64,000 nucleotides of DNA from contig NC_065542.1 of the NCBI RefSeq assembly GCF_932294415.1, positions 55,920,406 to 55,984,405 of the forward strand. The letters run 5' to 3'. Below the pieces are notes generated by a model. That model made no database searches. It saw only the letters and a list, made by a program, of their open reading frames with translations, and had not been told where the DNA came from. This DNA is from Quercus robur. Taxonomy: Eukaryota > Streptophyta > Magnoliopsida > Fagales > Fagaceae. The position numbers and the translations under genes were made by a program. The number at the start of each line of letters is the position of its first letter. The stretch's first letter is position 1. Shown in pieces: positions 58,234 to 64,000 of this stretch.

Positions 58234-58499
58234 AATTTAACATAGATTAAATATATATATATTAAATTAAAGATATCTATAAACATTTGGGGTTGAACAG
58301 GACATGGTGAGCAAAGGGCTAAGGAAAATCTCCAAGGAAACCTCACTTTCTCTGAGACAAAAGGCATTCCCATGGTTTGTTCAGGTTTGCTTTTAGACTC
58401 AATATCATTTGCTCTTTTACCTTTGTGACTTCTTGTCCTTTTCTCAGATTCAATTTTGGTTATGTTTGATGAAGTTCTTCGGATTTGTTGGATTATCAA
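58234..58499. repeat. Copy of MLP-intron sequence next to the P450 arm
   Basis: It matches 36990-37262, inside the MLP intron, including 'ggggttgaacaggacatggt' and 'gatgaagttcttcggatt'. It begins exactly where similarity to the left P450 arm ends. No gene. Confidence 0.8.
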
Positions 58500-58543
58500 T
58501 AAAATTTTTCAGATTTTGGGCTTGGGCTATTTTTAATTTTTGT

Positions 58544-60502
58544 TCTAATATATATATATATATATATATATAATCGAAGCCTCTGAAGCTCTCATAATTT
58601 TCCACGTCAGCACAATATTAAATAAAAAAAAAAAAAAAAAAAAAAACTTACGCAAAATTAGAGAAGCCCTAAATTTAAATTCGATTGGCCTCTCTCACAA
58701 AAAGAAAAGGAGAACACGCACACTACTCCTAACGCAAAAACCCTAGAATGCCTAATTTTTTTCAAGGAGACCATAAGGAGCTTCTATGCTAGAGCCTATC
58801 CTACGCCTTGGTTTTTGTTGCATCCTCAACTCCTGCTTAACCAGGTAGAGCCTTTTCATTCAACCATACAACTGTTGAGTTTTTTGTGAGTTTGTGCATG
58901 GTGGTGGTGGTCTTGTAATTGTGGGATTATATTGTTTTTTACTTTTATTTTTTGGGATTTAATCTTTGAGATGATTCATAATTTACTTTGTTGTACACGG
59001 ATGTGTTGATGTATGTGGTGGTGGTGGTCTTGTAATTGTGGGGTTATATTGTTTATTATTATTATTTTTTTTTTTTTTTGGATTTTATCTTTAAGATGAT
59101 TTACAATTTATAGTTATTTGAATTGTGGGATTAATTCTTTGATTTTTTAGGATTTTTTATGTTCGTGAACTATATTGTTTTAACAATATTAAACATGTAC
59201 TTTGGTATCAACTAGGATTTTGACATTCACCTATTAGCCAGTGTGAGATGAAAAGGAAAATACAAAAGAAAACTGTAGGGAGAGAAAGAAGGAAAAATAT
59301 TCATAAAATATTTGGTATTAGCCTTTAGTTACTTACCATTTGGTATTTGCTTGTGAAATTATTGTAGAGCATTATATCACTTTAATTTATGGCTGTTCAA
59401 TACTATCTCCAAACCAATTCACAGCTATTCAATTTATAATTCTTTGTACATTTGTGTTGTTCCTTCCCTGCAACAAATTTAAAACAACAGATTTCAATGA
59501 ATACCAAAAAGCAACAAATTTAATTCTTTCTACATTCATTTGATGTTTTAAAGCAGGTTTAATTTTTAATTTTTGTTCTTCCATTCACTTTTATTTAGAT
59601 TCGAATGGAGGAAAAGATTGAAGAGAAAGACAATAAAAAACCTGAGCATCTAACACTAAAAGCACAATTGGTATCAAGGCCAGTTTGTGCAGTTAGTTGC
59701 AGCCTAATTCATTGGGGAAGCTACCTAAACAGCTTTTGGAGTTTTAAAATCAATGGGTGTCAAATTGCTTCCTACTTTAGGATCCTCTCGAATTGATGTA
59801 ATATTAAATAATAATTGATTGAGATCAAAGTATGAATCCCTTTACTGTTTATATATATGTGTGTGTGTATTATGTATTGTGTAATGCTTGAGTTCTAAAG
59901 ATCTAATTTATTATAATTTTGTATAGATTATAAACCACCAGCTTTATGCTTTAACTTCCTTATTATCTGAATCAAATCAGGTACTATATTTATAGCTTTT
60001 AAATTGCATCTTTAATAGCTCTGGACTCTTACTGTGTTAGTCTTGATTGTTTCATTTGACTTGAATTGTCTTTTGCGTTGCTTTAAAATTTTTTTTGTAT
60101 TTTTAGAACCAATTTTGTAGTCAACATATGATCTCTGAGTTAATTACAGTTTAATTGGACTGTAGTGAAAATTGGAGTTCTTATAAAATAAAAAGAATAG
60201 AAGAAGAAAAACATTTTGAATTGGACTATGCTTAAAAAATTGGTCAGATAAGGGTAAGTATGTTATGGAAATATTCTTAGATAAGCACATATTTCTATGA
60301 TTACATTATATGGCAGATACATTACAAGGCTTTTGTTTTTAAACTATTGATCACTGTGTGTGATAGATCTCTCTATTGAATTGGCTTTTACATGTAATTT
60401 CTTCCTTCTAATTTGATATACAATTTAAAGAATCTATGTGCAAAAAGTGCCTGAGACCATCTATCAAGTTACATATTAGATGAAAAGGACGAATAGATTC
60501 TC

Positions 60503-60551
<49 letters not shown>

Positions 60552-61499
60552 AGTTCCTCTCAATGCAAATTTAGCATTGGATTTTGTAGTTGGAAGAGTG
60601 GAAAAGAAGACTAGCTTATTGGAAGCATGGTAGTACTGAAGGAGTATATTCCATCTCATTCTTTATTGTGATGTCTTTGTGATCTTCTTTCAAAGCAAAG
60701 TTGGTAATATCATATTAAATTGGTACTTTTCTGTAGAGTTTTCTGATCTGTTAGATAGAGAGGTTTTTCTGTGCTTTCTGTCTAATTTATTGGTCTCTGT
60801 GATGTTTCTAGCAAGATGGTTTTCCTTTATTGGTGACTTTTATTGGCTTTACTTACACTAAGTTTTGTTTCTATGCCTGTTAATCAAATAGTTCGATGAA
60901 AGCAATAGACAATTTAAATAGAATTTCATAGTGGGTTTGTGTGATTGTGTATGAAATTGTAATTTTAAGATAGATTTTTTTGATTTTGATTGCTTGAATT
61001 TATTTTTCCTAAAGTAAATGTATCAAAACAATATTTTTTGGGTTATTGGTATTGTTGGGTTCCTTAGAATAATGGTTAGAACTCTAAGCCATATGGTTGT
61101 GGTTGTAAGAAAATGTTTGCTCTACTCTCTGCCCTCTACAACACTCTAATATGTAACATTGGTTACACATTTTGGATTGGATATTAGCTTTAGGATGTTG
61201 ATTATAATGACAGAATTTTGTATAACCTTATACACATTTTTATGCAATGACCACATGGCACTTCTTAAAACTTTTGAAGGATAGAAGGATGCAAACCGTG
61301 ATGAAAAGAGTCATGTTACCTTGCAAATGACAAAGGATATGAGAATGCAATTTGTAAATCTATTTAGCATTGGCTTTGTAAACAGATTGATGAGTGCTAA
61401 TGTAAGTTCTTTAAGATTTTCAAGTTTTAAAGCATTTGATTTGATAAAATCTTATAGTTACTAAACACTTTCTCATGCATCGCCCAAGTTAGCAACTAG
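58544..61499 (+). mobile_element. Possible Helitron
   Basis: The start TCTAATATATA ... followed by 'ttttccacgtcagcac' resembles plant Helitron 5' ends. The end 'atgcatcgcccaagttag' plus CAACTAG, followed by T, resembles the hairpin-CTAG 3' end. The stem is imperfect and the 5' flanking base is T rather than A. The interior has GTG/GGT-rich repeats near 58900-59040, a (TTA)n run near 60504-60552 and a 63-codon frame at 59605-59796 of unknown meaning. No Rep/helicase. Confidence 0.4.
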
Positions 61500-61674
61500 T
61501 CATTTTGAATACGAAAGCAAATCCCTATTATATATAATTTTTCTCATTTCAAACCACCTAGATAGAATTTTAGTTTTAAGGCGATAACTTTAAGTAATAT
61601 ATATAGAATTTTTTTTCTAAATAACAATAAATATTAAAAAATTTAGTTAATTGTCACGTTTCAAAACAATTTTG

Positions 61675-62100
61675 AAAACTAGCATCTCGAGTGTCTAAAA
61701 CTCGAGTTCCAAGATAAAACTCGAGTTTTTAAGTCTCGATTTGTAAGTGGATAAAGAAAAAAATCAGGCTGAAAATCAAGTTTTAAACACTCGATTTCCA
61801 TTAATTGAGTAAAAACGCCGCTATAGGTCTATAAAACGTCACTATATGGCTTAAAAACGCCACTATAGGACCCCTAAACCTGTACTTTAAAAAAATTTTG
61901 CAGGAAAACGCCGCTATAGGGCTTAAAAACGTCACTGTAAGGCTTAAAAATGCCACTATAGGTGAAATTTTTTTGCATGGAAATCGCGTTTTAAAGACTC
62001 GAGATCTATGTGGCATTTTCACACTCCCAAAATGAGTCTTTTGGACTCGAGTTATAATATGGATCTCGAGTTTCTAAAACTCGAGATATTAGTTTCCTTA
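61675..62100. repeat. CTCGAG foldback element
   Basis: The imperfect inverted ends (about 50 bp) each carry three CTCGAG words. The interior has two triplets of a 23-bp unit ('aacgccactataggnctta' type) at about 61811-61873 and 61903-61963. TTTGAAAAC occurs on both sides, a possible 9-bp target duplication as in Mutator-like elements. No coding capacity. Confidence 0.55.
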
Positions 62101-63808
62101 ATTCTTTGAAAACGTTCCTAACTTACTATTTTGAATGACTGATGGATGATGTTATGCACAATACCTCAATATATATATATATATATATATATTCGGTTTA
62201 TTTGTGTGATTTTCACTTAATTTTGTGTTATATATTGTTTTTTGCTAATAAAAAAAAACTTAAAAATAAAATCCTTCACAAGTAATAGGCAAATTCACTT
62301 AAAATCAAATTAAGAATAGACTTTTAAACAACAATTGTATATAAAGCACATATTATGCAAAACATAAAATAAATTTATTTATCTTAAATATGACCTGTGA
62401 TAATAAGTTTAAGGTTAAAAGAGAGAAAAAAAGGGTTTGATGAAACTTGTTGACAAGAGCTACAATATTATTTTTTTGATAAGTGCATGTATTAAAGTGA
62501 CTAGTTGAAAAATATACTTTTTGAGAGAGAGAGAGAGAGGAGTATTTTCTTTTGGGTTCCATTCAAGTTGAATTTTTTTAATGTAATCTATTGGTTCTAG
62601 GAATCGAGTAACTTCTAGTTTAAAAGTTATATTTTTTTTAGTTTTTACTATTTCCCATTGTAGGTAGTACATGTCGAAACCATCTCGATGAGTACAAAAT
62701 GACATTGGTTACCATTTTTTTTTCAATAATGCTACGAACTCGAATTTTTTGACAATAAATTTCGCAATTGTTAAAGTGATTGACTGTAAATAATGGAGGC
62801 ATATGACACTCATGCATGTACACACAACTTCAGCAATGATGAAATTTGTTTTGAAAAACATAAAAACTGTGTTAACCACATTACTTCTTCTTTTTTTCTT
62901 TTTTCTTTTTTTGCCTTAACCAATTTCTAAGAAATTAAATTTATCAAAAGGAACGAATATATTTTATTTCAGATATTATATAAGACAATTGGCAGTTTTT
63001 CATAAATAGATAAAGAAATTAAGCATTGTATTAACACTGAGAGTTGACGATGGTACTTAAATAACAGAGATGGTGATGATAATAACATCAACAAAAGTAT
63101 TAATAATACCAATAACAAATTAACAACAACACAACATAAGAATTAAAGAAATCATTAAGTTCTTAGGGTTTATTATTTATTGTGATAATGAATATATAAA
63201 TAGTGGTTTTGAGTAATTGTAGTATTAGCAATTGTTGTTGCAGTAGTAGTACTGCTAATAACATTAATTAAATAATAAAGAAATATCTATCATTCAAATT
63301 CTCCCAGCCTCAACTATCGATGTATCAAAAATAATAATAGGAATGATGATAACAACAACAAAAACATAAAAATTACAATATTACTAAATTCATAGGGTTT
63401 ATTATTTACTATGATAATGAAAATGTAAATAGTGGTTTGGAGTAATTGTTGTAGTAGTTGCAAAAATAATGATTATGATTATACTTAAATAAAAAATAAG
63501 ATTACTAATTATTATTATAGTTCTAAGTTCTAACTGCTTCTAATACTAATACTAATAATACTACTAAGTACTAACAACAACAATAATAATTACAACAATA
63601 ACAACAACAATAAGATATTTATTATTCTATGAATTCTAGTTAATTCAATTGGTAAAATTTTTGATGGTTGAATAAAAGAGATCTGAGGTTCAATTATCTC
63701 CTACACCAAAAATCTATTGGTATCTTGGTCCGATAATAAATGGCTATCATTAGAAGCGGCCGTCATAGGTTGAAACTCTCTCAAAAAAATATTTATCATC
63801 TATATATA
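62101..63808. other. AT-rich intergenic sequence with duplicated block
   Basis: A two-copy repeat ('agggtttattattta ... gataatga ... agtggttt') occurs near 63160 and 63390, among AAC/AAT-type microsatellites. A TA run lies at about 62170-62192. No gene seen. Confidence 0.55.
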
Positions 63809-64000
63809 TATATATATAACCGAAGCCTCTACTGGCACCACAATTTTCCACGTCAGCATAATATTTAAAAAATAAAAAATAAAAATAAAAACATTATAAC
63901 ACCTCAAAACCCTAGCAACCTAACACCTCAAAATACTAGCAACCTTACCCCTCTCTCAAGTTAAGAAATATAAAGCCACAGTTTCTGCAAACTCTCTCTC
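63809..64000 (+). mobile_element. Second Helitron-like 5' end, truncated by window
   Basis: TCTATATATATA ... 'ccgaagcctct' ... 'ttttccacgtcagcat' parallels 58544-58620 and is preceded by A, as expected for a Helitron. The rest lies outside the window. Confidence 0.4.

Noticed and set aside
58191..58499. 102-codon minus-strand frame as a gene
   Set aside because: It lies in duplicated MLP-intron sequence, with no conserved frame in the copy at 36990-37262.

Overview
This is nuclear DNA from a flowering plant, almost certainly a woody eudicot. Genes have plant-type introns, the background is AT-rich, and most of the window is transposon sequence. The P450 and MLP families plus the retrotransposon types suggest Fagales (oak or chestnut type), but that is an inference. 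No prokaryotic features, rRNA, tRNA or CRISPR array were seen.

Layout. (1) 1-4194 holds a minus-strand CYP82-type cytochrome P450, continuing at 16087-16352. It is one arm of a segmental duplication whose other arm is 53802-58233. The left P450 (420-2334) carries a 2-bp deletion and is a very recent pseudogene. The right P450 (54205-56133) is intact (2 exons, 525 aa). (2) 4195-15884 is a young full-length Ty3/gypsy element of the Tat lineage, in minus orientation. It has about 1% divergent LTRs, gag, protease, and RT / RNase H / second RNase H / integrase. It also carries a three-exon antisense gene and a perfectly phased 81-bp tandem array. (3) 16353-25432 holds microsatellites, a copia-type LTR, two tandem-repeat fields and a dead Ty1/copia element (20168-24709). 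(4) 25498-32752 and 35693-43231 are two arms of a second duplication carrying Bet v 1/MLP-type genes. The right MLP gene (36339-37595) is intact. The left one lacks exon 1 and has a hAT transposon, itself carrying another hAT, inside exon 2. MITEs, a solo LTR, LINE fragments and a WDR12-like fragment fill the rest. (5) 45812-51759 is a 5.9-kb gypsy derivative with no gag-pol. It keeps only LTRs, PBS, PPT, a diverged copy of the same antisense gene and a 74-bp array. (6) 51765-64000 is low-coding sequence around the right P450 arm, with a possible Helitron and a CTCGAG foldback element.

The most interesting theme is the pair of gypsy elements. Two families with different LTRs both carry a long spliced gene in antisense orientation with the same exon phases. 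In both, a tandem array with a shared CCGAGGA-containing core follows that gene, and a CCGAGGA hairpin sits in the LTR. One of them has discarded gag-pol while keeping exactly these parts. All similarity statements are by eye from the sequence.
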